The position numbers and the translations under genes are program-made. DNA of 64,000 nt from positions 14,818,001 through 14,882,000 of the forward strand of contig NC_003279.8 in NCBI RefSeq assembly GCF_000002985.6. The letters are read 5' to 3'. Numbering within the stretch: position 1 is the stretch's first letter; each line of letters opens with the position of its first letter. The notes under the pieces are model-generated. The model was not told the DNA's origin. It did not search any database and worked only from the letters and a program-made list of their open reading frames with translations. The stretch comes from Caenorhabditis elegans (taxonomy: Eukaryota; Nematoda; Chromadorea; Rhabditida; Rhabditidae). Below are positions 32,140 to 44,100 of the stretch, in pieces.

Positions 32140-35100
32140 TTATGACATTGTTCCCACCACTTTGAACATTTTCATCTCAACTCTGAAATCCACGTCATCC
32201 TCTTCACTTGTCACATGCAACTTCCAGATACCACGTGAATTCTCTCCAAAAAAGTTGACGGATACAAAGTTCCAGTCGAGAAGATCTCGCGATGTGTCTT
32301 TGGGACGAAGTGGAAGCAGTTCGGAGATTGTGCCCCGTGGCGATTCCAATCTGATTTGAACTTGTCCTCGATGTGGATGGATGATAGATCCGGAGACAAT
32401 TACACGTTCTACTTTTGTGACGTCACAATCCGAATTATCGATTATTCCATTCGCTAGATTCATTTTCTCGCAAGTCACTTGAGGTGCCACATTCTCCCAC
32501 GTGGCAGCCATTACCACGAGTTTCTGTGCATTCAGTAGACCGAATCCAACTTTTGGGTGGAAATTTAGGCCAGCAGAATTTTCATACAATTCCACGTCAC
32601 GGATTGCACTTGCATTGGAGGTGCGAGCAATGAGGTGTTGAATGTCACGTTGGGATAGTGTGGGACTGAAATTATTTTGAACTATAAATTAAAGTTAAAG
32701 AAAATACTCGTATGAATCATGGGTGGGCGGCAATTGCCGTTCGGCAAATTTTTTTGTCGACAAATTCGAAAAATTGTCGGTTTGCTGATTTGCCGTTTGC
32801 TGGATATCAGCCGGAAATGTTTAGAAGGGTTTTTTAGAGACGGAAACACTTAAAATTGTGCCTTTTTGGAAATTTTTTCCAAGCAGGTTCGCAGACTCAA
32901 TTTGGAGGAAAACTAAATTCTTTCGATTTCTTTCGTTTTTTTTTGTTGTGGGATTTCTGAATTTGAAACAATTTTGAATTTTTTGAAGCAAAATCTTCAT
33001 TTACGCTACTCCACATTTAAATAATTTGGAAAAAAAACAAACTTAGCATCCAATACCAATGAAATGATTCCTGATGCAATTGCCGCAGAAGCCGACGATC
33101 CGGATATTGAGGAACACGTGGATTCTAGGCCAGTGGTTTGCTGAAAATATTTTATTCAATTTATTCAACAAAAAAGGTTCCAAAGTAACAAAAATTTCAT
33201 TTAAAAAACACATTTCCAAATTTCGGCAAAAATTTTCAAAACCTTGTTTGGTTCGGAAATTGAAAAAAAATTTCACCTTGTTTTTGAGTATTCAAAAATT
33301 TTTGTGTCTAATTTTTAATTCCGGCAATTCTGATTTCCGAGAATCGGCAATTTCGGCAATTACCGAAATTTCCGAAATTGTCGACAATTCGATTGCCGAA
33401 CGGCAATTGCCGCACACCTCTGGTAATATGTATACCTTTAGTGCCACTAAAAACCGTCTTATTTTCAACGACATATGTTTTATTGTGAAATCCAAAGCAG
33501 GTATGAAATTTTTAACGAAAACTTTTTTTGACGAAAGTTTTAACTTTTTGGATATGGATTCCAAAATACGCCAGAAGAAACTGTTTACGTCCCACTTACA
33601 ATCATTGCATCCCCACCAGAAACTGCTGCAAGAACCGACGAACATCCTTCTCCGTATGCAGCAGGTGCTCCACTCGCATCAATGACTCCAAAGCTCAGCT
33701 GAACGTTGAATAGCATATTTTTGAATGTTACTCTAATTGTTTCCAGTACTTACCGTATACTCATTGCTAACATACCCATCATATGCACAATTATCCCCAT
33801 TGACTCCACCATTACCACTCGCCCACACAAATATGTTTCCTTTTCCATTTCTTCCGTGCAATGCTCCATTCTTAATAGCTTCTTCTGTGAACTTTGCCGG
33901 CTTCTCCGCACTTTTACCATCGTCTTTGGGTCCCCAGCTGACTGAGTAGATGTCAATCTGAAATTATGATAAATATTTATTATAGATTACTTAATTAAAA
34001 AAAAAATTGACCAAGTCTTTCTGAAATGCCAAGGCATCTCCTTCCAACGCGTCGTTCAAGAAGTCCTGACCCAAAAGCTTTATAGCACCCAGTGTTGCAC
34101 CATGACCTACACCAAGGCCGCATTGTTGTCCTTCCATTGCTACCAATCCAGCACATTGGGTTCCATGCCTGAAAGGTAGATTACCGAAATTTGAGACTTT
34201 GCTTATTTAGACTCAAAATGGTCCAAAACTACCAAATTTTGTAATGAGGAGTTCTGAAAGTTTTGCAAAAAAAAAGTTATGACCACTCAAAGTTTTGGCA
34301 AAAAAGGTCATTGTATCATATTTGTGCCCGCATTGACCGAAAAAAAAATTACTTACTCAAACTCTTTAGAATTTTTCGGTGTTGGCAGATCGCCGAATCG
34401 CACAAAATCAAAGGAAACGCGCGGAGAGAATGCACTCTTCAAATCAACGTGTTTGATATCAACACCATCATCCACCACTGCTACAGTAACCCGGCTTGCG
34501 TTGAACCCATCTTCCCAAGCTTCCCGGATGTAAAGTGAAGGTGTTAGGTTCCACTGAAAAATGTGTAGTTAAAACTTCTGACTGCTACTACGGTATCTGT
34601 ACTATTAAAGACATCATGCCAACACCTATAATCAAAATCGCATTGAATAACATCTTGTCTTAGACACCCTGATGATATATAATTATGCGAAAATTGCTCT
34701 GACAAATTTTCTTATCATGTAGTTGAAATAACAAAAAAATTATGGAGAGAAAAGAATCTGGAACACGCCCCACTGACAAACGGAAATTTTACTCTTTATA
34801 CTAAACTTTCTGAAATCATGTTCCCATATTATCACATTGTTGAACGCGTTATCGGAATTTTTGGAATAATTATAAACGCCACTTTGATCTACTTGATAGC
34901 GAAAAAGACGGTGACTAAACTGGGCAACTACAGGTTTTTGATGATGCATATATCCTTATTTGAGCTTGGGTTTTCCGTCCTTCATGGAATTACTGTCCCC
35001 GTGAGTTGAAATTTAAGAATTTTAATCTAAAAATGAGCTTTTTACTGTACATAAATTGAGTAAATTTTCAGATAATGTATACATCAGAATGTATGAACTT

Positions 35101-37731
35101 TTTAGTATTGCGTGTCGACAAAAGTTTGCTTCCAAAGCCTCTACTTGAACTTCTTGCTGGTGAGCCTCTAAATTCGGATTTTTAAATTTCGAAACATTTC
35201 TAGTCATATTCTGTAACATGTTCGGCATGTCAATTTCTCTATTTGCAACTCAATTTATTTATCGGTATCTGGTGTTAAGCAGAAATAAAATGCTTCGTCA
35301 CCATGATGGTCGTACAATTGTGTACATGATTTTGTTCAACTTACTTTTTGGTGCAGTTTGGGGAGTATTAGCTTGGTTCACAATGAGCCCATTTCCGGAA
35401 GCTGATCAAATATTGAGGTACAAATACTTTTTTTAAATTTGCTATCAGGGATGTGCGGAAAATCTCTTTATCCAATATTTGCCGAGCATGGCAAACTTGG
35501 CCAACTCGGCAAATTTGCCGTGCTTCGCAAACTCGGAAAAATGTGCGAAATTTTGATATTTTGCGGAGCACCAAAATCATTGTTATACTTCTAACGTTTG
35601 ATTTTTTGGTAAGGTCTGTGTGGTTTGACTTCATAAAGTTCAAAATAACTCAATTTCATGCCAGTTTACTAAATTTTTTTAAGCCAAATCAAGAGTTTCG
35701 GTAATTTTTTTCCTCTTCAACTTTTTGTGTGTGCGGCAAATCTCGTGTTTGCGGACTCCGGCGAATTCGGCTTATCCACTTTTTTGAAATTTGCCGTGCT
35801 CGGCAAACGAAAAATTCGGCAAATTCGGTAAATTTGCCGCACACGCCTGTTTCCTATACATTAGAGGATTAAAGGATCAAAGGACGATCCGTTCTTCAAG
35901 CGCTATGCACTACGGATCTGGGAGCCAGTTTATAATTTAACTTTTTCAGTGAAAATTTCGCTTTGCCCAACGGTTTGAGTATAGAGCAAGTAGCATATGT
36001 TGGATTCATATTTTACATCTCTGACGAAACCAGCAACAACCTACGCGTACATTGGGAGTCTGTGATTGGAATTGGAATTCAATGTGTTTTCATAGTAAGA
36101 AGTTGTTATTCGATTTGATTTAATAATTATTTTTGTTTTTCAGAGCATTTCATTTTGCCTAATATTCATATTTGGGTTCAAGTGCTACCGACAAACTCGC
36201 AAATTCGTATCGTCTCAATCAACAAACGCAATCAACCTTAACTCACAGTTATTCAATGCTCTGGTTCTACAAACAATAATTCCAATATGTTTGATGCATT
36301 TTCCAGCTACCATTGTATATATGGCAGCAGGTTTGAACAAGTCAAATGAGATCTTTGGACAACTACTGTCCCTTTTTATTTGTCTTTATCCGGTTTTGGA
36401 TCCACTGCCAAACTTTTTCATAATAAAAAGTTATCAGAAAGTTGTGAAAGGTAAACTGAAGACACAGAAACAATGAAATAATTGATTTTTTTTATAGATT
36501 TCTACTCGAAAATTCTTCGAAGACAGCCACCCAGTACTATTGTGCGACCTGGTTCAAATCGAACGCTGGCATTTCCTAATGCTTCATCTATTGTTCATTT
36601 GACATGATATTAATAACCCACCACATGAACAGGATATCCTTTGTTTGTCATGGGTGCTCTTTTGTATCTTCTAAATCCTTGAAGTTTTTCAATAAATTGC
36701 ACTTGTTGACTTAGCATCATCTCCGCCACAATCTCATCTTCAATTCCACGCTTTCGACGACGAAGTCGGCGACCAACGTACACATCGGTGTATGATTGAA
36801 GCTAAAATTATTTTTTTTGTAATTTTATGACTATAGGAAAAGTGAATCTCACCACGAAAAGATTCAAAATAACAAATTGAAACCTGTCATTTTTGAAATT
36901 ATTTAATTTGAACTTTTGGCCCAAAAGTTTTGGAAAAGTGTAAATATTGCTAGGTTCTAGATTTGCGGTTTATCAATGTTTGGGTCTTGTCGCAATAATA
37001 TTCATAATTCATGTTAACGGTGGAGTAGCGTCTCTGGCTTTTGCCCTAAATGACAGAATACAGTCCCACTATAACTATTAAAAAATTTTTCTAAATGTTT
37101 TACGATTTTCCAAAAAAATAAAAAAGGCCGAATTATTCTTGATTTCCCGCGCAGATGAGTGACGTCATTTTCGACATTTTTGCGTTTTATGGCCAAACTA
37201 ATAGGTTTTTCTTCATTTTTTTCTTTGTTTTTTATTTGAAAAATAATTTTCCAATTTTTCCAGATTAATCATATTTTTTCTTTAGGGAAATATGTTCGAA
37301 AATTTACAAATTGGAGTTCGAATCATAAAATAAAGAAAAACACAAACAAATACCTATTAATATAGCCGGAAAACACAATAATGCAGAAAATGAAGTCACT
37401 CATTTGCGCGGGAATTCAAATTTAAGTAATTTTTGCAAATTTAAAAGAAATCATAAAAAATTTAGAAAAATGTTTAATTTTAAACAGTTATGTTTGGTAT
37501 ATTGGGAATGTATTCTGTCATTTAAGGCAAAAACCCCATAGACACTACTCCACTTTCAAATTATCAACTTCTACTCACCTTCCACTGAGCCTCAAACCCA
37601 AACCTTCTTCCGATCTTTCTTGCATCGTGCTCATCAATACTTGTGATTTTAGCAAGAAAAACGCCGTCCTCGAAATCTTGACAAACAATAGGGGAAACCC
37701 CAAAAAGCAAAAGCAGGAAAATTAATTTCAT
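32140..37731 (-). CDS. aex-5: Proprotein convertase (subtilisin/kexin family), AEX-5
   Basis: Eight exons on the minus strand: 37731-37579, 36801-36622, 34553-34357, 34168-34012, 33957-33754, 33698-33600, 33140-33043 and 32665-32140; 1614 nt, 537 residues. A signal peptide (MKLIFLLLLFGVSPIVCQ) and a prodomain with a processing site FRRYKRAP precede the catalytic domain. The triad is visible: Asp in VAVVDDGVDIKH, His in HGTQCAGLVAME, Ser in SGSSASAAIASG, plus the oxyanion Asn in WASGNGG. The P domain follows, and there is no transmembrane tail. AEX-5 is a calcium-dependent serine endoprotease acting in the secretory pathway. It is required for the expulsion step of defecation (the intestinal NLP-40 signal) and for retrograde signalling from muscle. 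Intron 2 (34554-36621) carries a chemoreceptor gene on the opposite strand, and intron 1 a foldback element. Confidence 0.95.
32718..32890. repeat. TTGCCG foldback family, partial copy
   Basis: Starts ATGGGTGGGCGGCAATTGCC and continues GGAAATGTTTAGAAGGG, matching the left part of the element at 18367. It lies in the last aex-5 intron. Confidence 0.75.
33318..33421. repeat. TTGCCG dispersed repeat copy
   Basis: AATTCCGGCAATTCTGATTT at the start and CGAACGGCAATTGCCGCACA near the end, inside an aex-5 intron. A similar right end occurs at 52485-52510. Confidence 0.7.
34818..36607 (+). CDS. str/srj-superfamily chemoreceptor GPCR nested in aex-5 intron
   Basis: Six exons: 34818-35000, 35072-35159, 35204-35417, 35950-36094, 36144-36450 and 36498-36607; 1047 nt, 348 residues, all phases matching and no lesion. 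Typical Str-superfamily features are IIINATLIYLIAKKTVTKLG with NYRFLMMHIS in helices 1-2, QFIYRYLVL after helix 3, and the C-terminal block FNALVLQTIIPICLMHFPAT, LFICLYPVLDPLPNFFIIKS then YQKVVK. Str-type receptors act in chemosensory cilia; the ligand is unknown. I cannot tell str from srj with certainty. The gene lies wholly inside aex-5 intron 2 on the opposite strand. Its stop codon ends 14 bp before aex-5 exon 36622-36801, so its 3' UTR must overlap that exon antisense. The large third intron contains GCCGAGCTCGGC-type repeats. Confidence 0.82.
35446..35530. repeat. GCCGAGC dispersed repeat copy
   Basis: AGGGATGTGCGGAAAATCTC, then GCCGAGCATGGC and CAACTCGGCAAATTTGCCG. It lies within intron 3 of the nested chemoreceptor gene. 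Confidence 0.7.
35733..35852. repeat. GCCG/CTCGGC dispersed repeat copy
   Basis: Opens GTGTGCGGCAAATCTCGTG and closes AATTTGCCGCACACGCCTG. The ends are complementary, so this and the copy at 35446 may be the two arms of one element. Confidence 0.7.
35866..35925. repeat. Second copy of GGATTAAAGGACGATCCG-type repeat
   Basis: About 60 bp almost identical to 24032-24095 (GGACGATCCGTTCTTCAAG, CGCTATGCACTACGGATCTG). It stops abruptly at GGAG, just before the chemoreceptor exon 4 acceptor. Confidence 0.75.
37015..37552. repeat. Foldback element with GGTGGAGTAG / CTACTCCAC ends
   Basis: Left end AACGGTGGAGTAGCGTCTCT, right end GACACTACTCCACTTTCAA. Internal stretches are also complementary: TGACAGAATACA against a TGTATTCTGTCA near 37508, and AATTATTCTTGATTTCCCGC with AGATGAGTGACGTCATTTTC against GAAGTCACTCATTTGCGCGG. 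About 540 bp, in aex-5 intron 1. Confidence 0.85.
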
Positions 37732-38180
37732 AAACTTTCACTTGATTGAAAAATTCCAAAAATACTCCAAAACTTTTTCACGATGAGCATGATTTGACGT
37801 CATGAGAGGCCCAGACGTGCGAAGAAATAAAAATTGCGGTCATAAACTGAAACGTAACATATGATAAGGTATTTTGTGTGCGGTTTTTTCTATGATGTTT
37901 CAAAAAAATTTATCAGAAGTAAAAAACATAAGAAGTGTACACAGAACATTGTGTAGATTTTGGGATAGAATTATTATTAATGGGGGGAGGGAGCACAATT
38001 TTTTTCGACTTTTTATTACGAATTAATTCTATTTTTGAATCTACACAATTTCATTGTTAGAGGTGACTTAAAAGAAGCTAAAAAACAAAGAAATTAAGAG
38101 AAGTTTTTTGATAATAACAAAAATAGGGGGTGGGAGCACAGGGAGAAAGAGCATGTAGGGATGTTGAAGAGTAATTGGAC
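37732..38180 (-). other. unc-54 3' UTR and aex-5 upstream region
   Basis: On the minus strand AATAAA (plus TTTATT, 38012-38017) lies about 165 bases after the unc-54 stop and marks the likely cleavage region. The remainder to 37731 is the upstream region of aex-5. Confidence 0.6.
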
Positions 38181-41100
38181 TTAGAAGTCAGAGGCACGGG
38201 CGCGAGATGGCGATCTGATGACAGCGGCCGATGCGGAGCTCTGGAGTCCTGGGGCAACAGAGGCGGATGCACGGGATTTTGATCGCATCTTTGAGAGGGA
38301 GTTTTCGGCTTGATCGGCGCGCTCCTCAGCATCTTCAAGTTGGTGGGTGAGTTGCTTGTACTTCTGGAGGTTCAAGTTGGCGAGTTCCTCCTGAAATTAA
38401 TAAGATGATGGAATGTCAGGTTACAAGATATAATAAACTTACAGCTTCCTCAACCTGCTTCTTCTGGGTCTTCAACTTCTGTTGGAGCTTGTCAATGAGA
38501 TCTTGGAGACGTTCGAAGTTCTTCTTGTCCTCATCAACCTGGAATTGAAGCTCACGAACACGTCTATCGGCGCGTCCGAGGTTCTTGTTGGCATCCTGGA
38601 AGCGGCGTTGTTCTCCGTCCAATTCAGATTCGAGCTCACGCACGCGTTGTTCGAGCTTGGCGATAACCTGAAAACCATGAAATTTGTATATATTTTGAAC
38701 GATATGATGTATTACCTTCTTTCCTCCCTTAAGAGCAGCAGCCTCGGCCTCATCAAGACGGACTTGGATCTCCTTGAGCTGTTGCTCAAGTCCCTTGCGA
38801 AGACGGTCAACGTGCTGAGAGTGTTCTTGTTCTTGACGGAGCTCCTCTGCGAGTCTGGTGGCATCAGCAATAGCCTTCTTGGAGCGCTCCTCAGCGGCCT
38901 TGTACTCGTTGAGGGTCTCATCGAGGTCGGCCTGAAAGATTCACATGAATAGACTGAAAAACTAGATGTCAATATCTAAAACTTACATGAATGGCTTGGA
39001 TTTCTCCCTCGAGCTTTCTCTTGGCAGAAGTCAAGCTGCTGACTTGAGCGTTGGCTTCGTTGGCTTGATCACGAGCATCGGCGGCTTCATACTCGGCTTG
39101 CTTGCGGGCTCTCTCGGCGGCCTCGTTGGCAACCAAAAGTTCTTCCTTCTCGGATTGAAGAAGAGTGGCGCGCTTCTCGGCGTTGAAGAATTGTTCACGG
39201 GTGTCGGCTCCATTGCGTTGCTCCTCCTCGACTTGCAATTGCAACTCGCGGACTTGCTCTTGGTATCTCTTCAAGTTCTTCTGGGCATCGGCGTTAGCCT
39301 TGTTGGCGTGGTCCAAAGCGATCTCGAGCTCGTTGATATCTCCCTCGAGCTTCTTCTTGATGCGGAGAAGTTCGGCCTTTCCTTTAGCTTCGGTCTCGAG
39401 GGAAGCTTGCATTGATTCAAGAGCGCGGGCGTGGTTCTTTCTCGTGTTCTCGAACTCTTCCTCCTTCTCCTGGATGCGTTTCTCGATTTCGGAACGGATC
39501 TGGGAAACTTCAACCTGGGCGCGGAGAACCTTGCTCTCTTCAGCTTCAAGGGCAGCCTCAGCCTCGTCCAAAGCGTGTTGGAGTTCTTCCTTCTCAATCT
39601 CAAGACGGCGGATGATCTTTTGCATTTCGTGGACAGAGCGTCCTCCCTCTCCGAGTTGATCGGTAAGATCCTTGATCTCTTGGCTCAAGCTCTTGTTCTC
39701 ACGGCGGAGTCCCTCAACAACCTCGGCGAGCTCCTCTTGGGCGTTCTTGGCCTTGAAGAGATCAGTGGAGGTGTTGCGAAGGTCGCGTTGAGCTCCATCA
39801 AGCTCAGCGGCCAAGTCGTCGGTCTTCTTTCTCCATTCGTCGATGATCTTGTCGAAGCCCTTTTGCTTCTTCTCAAGAGCACTGGCGACACCGTTGGCTC
39901 TCTCGACATCAACTTGAGCGTCGTCCAAGTCTCCGACAAGTCTGGACTTGGTCTTCTCAAGAGAAGCGTTCTTAGAGTTGGCGGCATCAAGAGCCTCTTG
40001 GAGCTCGTTGATCTTTTGGGCTTGGCGTCTCTTGGCATCCTCGAGCTCGTCGGCCTTGAGGAGTCCTTCTCCCTCGAAGCGAGCCTTCCATTGTTGGATG
40101 TCGGCGTTAGCCTTGGAGAGTTGTCTGAGGATCTCGTTCTTTCCTTCGATCTCCTCTTCAAGGGACTCTTGGAGTTGCTCGGCTTCGTGTTGGTAGTTCT
40201 TAGCCTGGGCGGCGACGGTTTGACGTTCGCGTGCTTCCTCGTCAGCGGTGCGGCGAGCCTCCTCGAGTTGAGAAGTAAGCTGGGACTTCAGTCTGGTGAG
40301 TTGGTTGACTTGGGATTCGGCATCTTCGAGTTGACGGACAAGGTCTCCATTCTCAGAGTGAAGGCGTCCCTTAAGGGAAGTGAAGTCTTGGAGTTGGCGA
40401 GATTGCTCATCAGCCTTAGATTGAAGCTCGGTGAGTTGAAGTTCGAACTGCTTGGCAAGCTTTTCGTTGTTGAGCTTTCCAGAGGTTTCTTGGTCAAGTT
40501 GAGCAGCAAGGTCCTCAGCGTCACGAACAGCTTGAGCCTTGTCCTTCTCGACCTTAGCCTTGGCCTTGTTGAGTTGATCGAGTTGGTCGGTGAGCTCAGC
40601 GACAGCGTCGGTGTGCTTCTTGCGAAGTCCACCGAGTTGGTTCTCGTGGTTCATGTTGGCCTCCTCCAAGTCTCTGCGGAGCTTGGCAAGTTCAGCCTCA
40701 CGCTTCTTGTTGACCTCAACCTGGGCGGCAGTAGCTCCACCTTGCTCGTCAAGCTTCTCACCGAGCTCTTCCAACTCGCGTTGGAGGTCGCTCTTGGCAC
40801 GGTCAGCCTTGGAACGGGATTGACGTTCATTCTCGAGTTCCTCTTCGAGCTCGGAGATACGGCTTTGTCCGTCCTTGATCTGGCGTTGGAGCTTGGAGAC
40901 AAGAGCTTGTTCGTCCTCAAGTCGGGAAGAAACTGAGTGCAACTCAGATTCCTTCTTCTTCAAGTTGTTCTCAAGATCGTGGCGTTGGCGTCCGCTCTCA
41001 TCGATGTTCTCTTGAGCAATCTTGAGCTCTCCCTCGACCTTTCTCTTCTGCTTGTCAAGATCGGCGCGGGCTCTCTTCTCGCGCTCAAGGGAATCCTCGA

Positions 41101-44100
41101 GGTCATCAAGAGTCTGCTCAAGCTTGGCCTTGACCTTGTTCTGATGGTTACCCTTATCCTCTTCGGATTGGAGGTCCTCCATCAGCTTGCGGTTGATTTC
41201 TTCTTGATGCTTCTTCTCCTTGTTGAGCTTGGCAATAGCTTCATCTTGCTGTTGCATCTCATCTTGAAGGGATCTGATCTGGTGATCCTTGGATTGCTTC
41301 TCAGACTCAGCCTTGCGGAGAGACATTTCCAAGTCTTGGATCTGCTTCTTCAAAGCCTCGACCTCGGCCTCGATCTTCTTCTTAGCGCGCTGAACATCAG
41401 CGGTACGGTCTTCGTTGTCAGCGAGTTGATCGTTGAGCTCGGAGAGTTGCTTGGAGGCATCCTTTTGTTGAGCCTCAAGCTTGGCAAGTCTTTCCTCAGC
41501 ATCGGAGAGTTGAGTCTTGGTGGATTCCAAGTTGGTGAAGAGAGAAGTTTTCTCTTCGACGAGCTTGGCAGAGGACTCCTCGAGCTCCTTGCGAAGCTTC
41601 TCCTCCTTGGCGAGACTGTCTTCGAGGGCCTTAACCTTGTCGTTGATCTTCTCGAGCTCCTCGGCTTCCTTTCCGGCCTTGAGCATTGGCTTGACCTTTC
41701 CGTAAAGCTTGAACCATTCCCAGGTACGGAGAGTGCACCAGGAACGGACGTTGCGCTGAACAATGAGAAGTCCGGCACGTTGTTCCATACGGCGCTTGCG
41801 GTCCTTGAGACCCAAATGCCATCTGATTTGGGATTGGAATCCGGTGAGGATGGTGGCGAGCTTCTCGTCACGGATGTCTTCAAGATGAGCAAGAACTCCA
41901 GCCTTGAAGAAGACCTTGGTGAGACCGATACGGAACATCTCCTCGCTGAGGGATCCGTCGTTGACGAGCTTGGACATGATAGCCTCGGCGCACTTCTTCT
42001 TGTCGTCATCGGACTTGGCCTCCTTGGCGGCAAGGATGGCGTAACGTTGGACGAAGTCTGGATGAAGGGTTCTGTTGGGGAATCCCTTTCTGCAAATTCT
42101 GATTCCTTCCAACACTCCGTTGCAGGTAAGCTGGTTGAGAACCAAAGCGGCATCGATCATACCAGATTGCTTCTTCTCGTTGGGGATGATACAACGGATG
42201 AAATGTGGGTGAGTCTTGTTGAGCATAGTCATCAAGTTGTTGAGAGACTCTCTGTAGAGCATAGAGACGGTCATGAAAGATCCGGACTTTCCCTTCTTCT
42301 TTCCACCGCCACCTCCCTCCTTGGCCTTAGCGGCGGCCTCTTCCTGGGTGGTGTAGTCTTGCCAGATCTCGACGAGAAGATCGTTTCCCTTGGATTGTTT
42401 CATTGCCGAGACAACGGTGTCGTTGAGGGGGTCCTTGTTCTTCTCGAGCCAGTTCAAGCAGTTGTAACGCACAGTTCCGGCGTAGTGCCGCATGGCGAAG
42501 TGAGCTTCTCCTTGCTTTCCCTTTGGTGGCTTTGGCTTCTCGAAGTTTGGATGCTTGCCAAGATGTTGATCGACAAGCTTGGAAGCGAGGGTCAAATCAG
42601 TAGCCTTTGGTACGATACACTCTTCATCAAGCATGGAGATAATACCGAGTGGCTGAAAAATAAGAATTGATCAAAATACATTTAAAATTTCAATTCAATC
42701 TTACCTTCTCAATAAGTTCGATACACGCTTGCAAATCAAGTCCGAAATCGATGAAGACCCATTGAATACCCTCACGGGCGTATTCTTCCTGTTCAAGGAC
42801 GAACATGTGATGGTTGAAGAATTGTTGGAGCTTCTCGTTTACGAAGTTAATCCACAACTGCTCGAAGGAGTTGAAGTCGAAGATTTCGAAACCGGCGATA
42901 TCGAGCACACCGATGAAATAATCACGATCAATACCCTTTTGATCCAGAGTGAGGTTACACTTCTTGACAAGCCAGTTGAACACACGGGAGTAGAGACCCT
43001 TGGCCATGGCTCCGACAGCCCAATTGACTTGTTCGCAGTTCTGTCCCTTGGATACCCATTCGGTTCCGACCTTGACACGTGGCTTGGTCAAAGCCTTGAG
43101 GAACTCCTCGCATCCGATTCCGTACATGTTGGATGCCTTCTCGGCCTCATCGGTACCATCTGGCTCAGCTTGCTCTTCACGTGGGCGTTGCTTGAACTTC
43201 ATGTTACCCATGTGCATGTGAGCGGACATGAGGCGGTAGCAATCCTGCTTCTCGACGGCAGAGAAGTTGAGGATGTCGAAAGCTTCATCAGTAAGTTGGA
43301 ACTCTTCGACGTCATCGATTCCGTCAATGATCAACTCGGCCTGGGCGACGAACCAGTAATCCTTGATTGGCAAGTCAAGAAGAAGTTCCTTCTTGAGCTC
43401 TGGACGGAAGTCAGAGTAGATTTGGTAGAAGATGTGGTAGCAACGCTCTCCTGGAGCTTGACGGATGACACGAGATTTCTCGAGCAAGTCTGCAAAATTT
43501 ATAGTTTAAAACAATAGTTGCATAATTTTTATTGAGCTATGCTAGAATATAAATCAAAAAGTAACTCACAATGCTCGATATCGCAAGATGCGAGGCGTCC
43601 GTGCTTGTTGAAGTGGATACGGATGAACTTTCCGAAACGGGATGAGTTGTTGTTACGGACAGTCTTGGCGTTACCGAAGGCTTCAAGTACTGGATTGGTC
43701 TGGACGATTTGGTCCTCAAGGGTGACCTTCTTCTTATTTGGATCAACTTCAGCTCCACCTTCCTGTTGGGAGGCACCGACAGCGGCGAAGTAGCAAATAA
43801 CCTTCTTGGTGTTCTCAGTCTTTCCGGCTCCAGATTCTCCGGTAATGAGCATAGACTGGTTCTCGTGGTCTTGGAGCATGTTACGGTAGGCTTCGTCAGA
43901 GACAGCGAACAAATGTGGTGGCATTTCTGTCTTTCTCTTTCCCATGAACATACGGGCGCAAGAGTCGGTGTAGATTGGGAGACGCTTGTATGGGTTGATG
44001 ACAACGCAGAAAAGTCCGGAGTAGGTCTGAAATAGGAAACATTCTAGTTTCGATTTTTAAATACTGCAGGATTCAATCCCTTTGTTTAATTTTATGTTCA

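Noticed and set aside
38966..42670. Long plus-strand open frames of 149-577 codons opposite the unc-54 rod and motor
   Set aside because: They are antisense shadows produced by the strong codon bias of unc-54 (few codons that would read as stops on the other strand). The peptides are Leu/Ser-rich and follow the rod periodicity.
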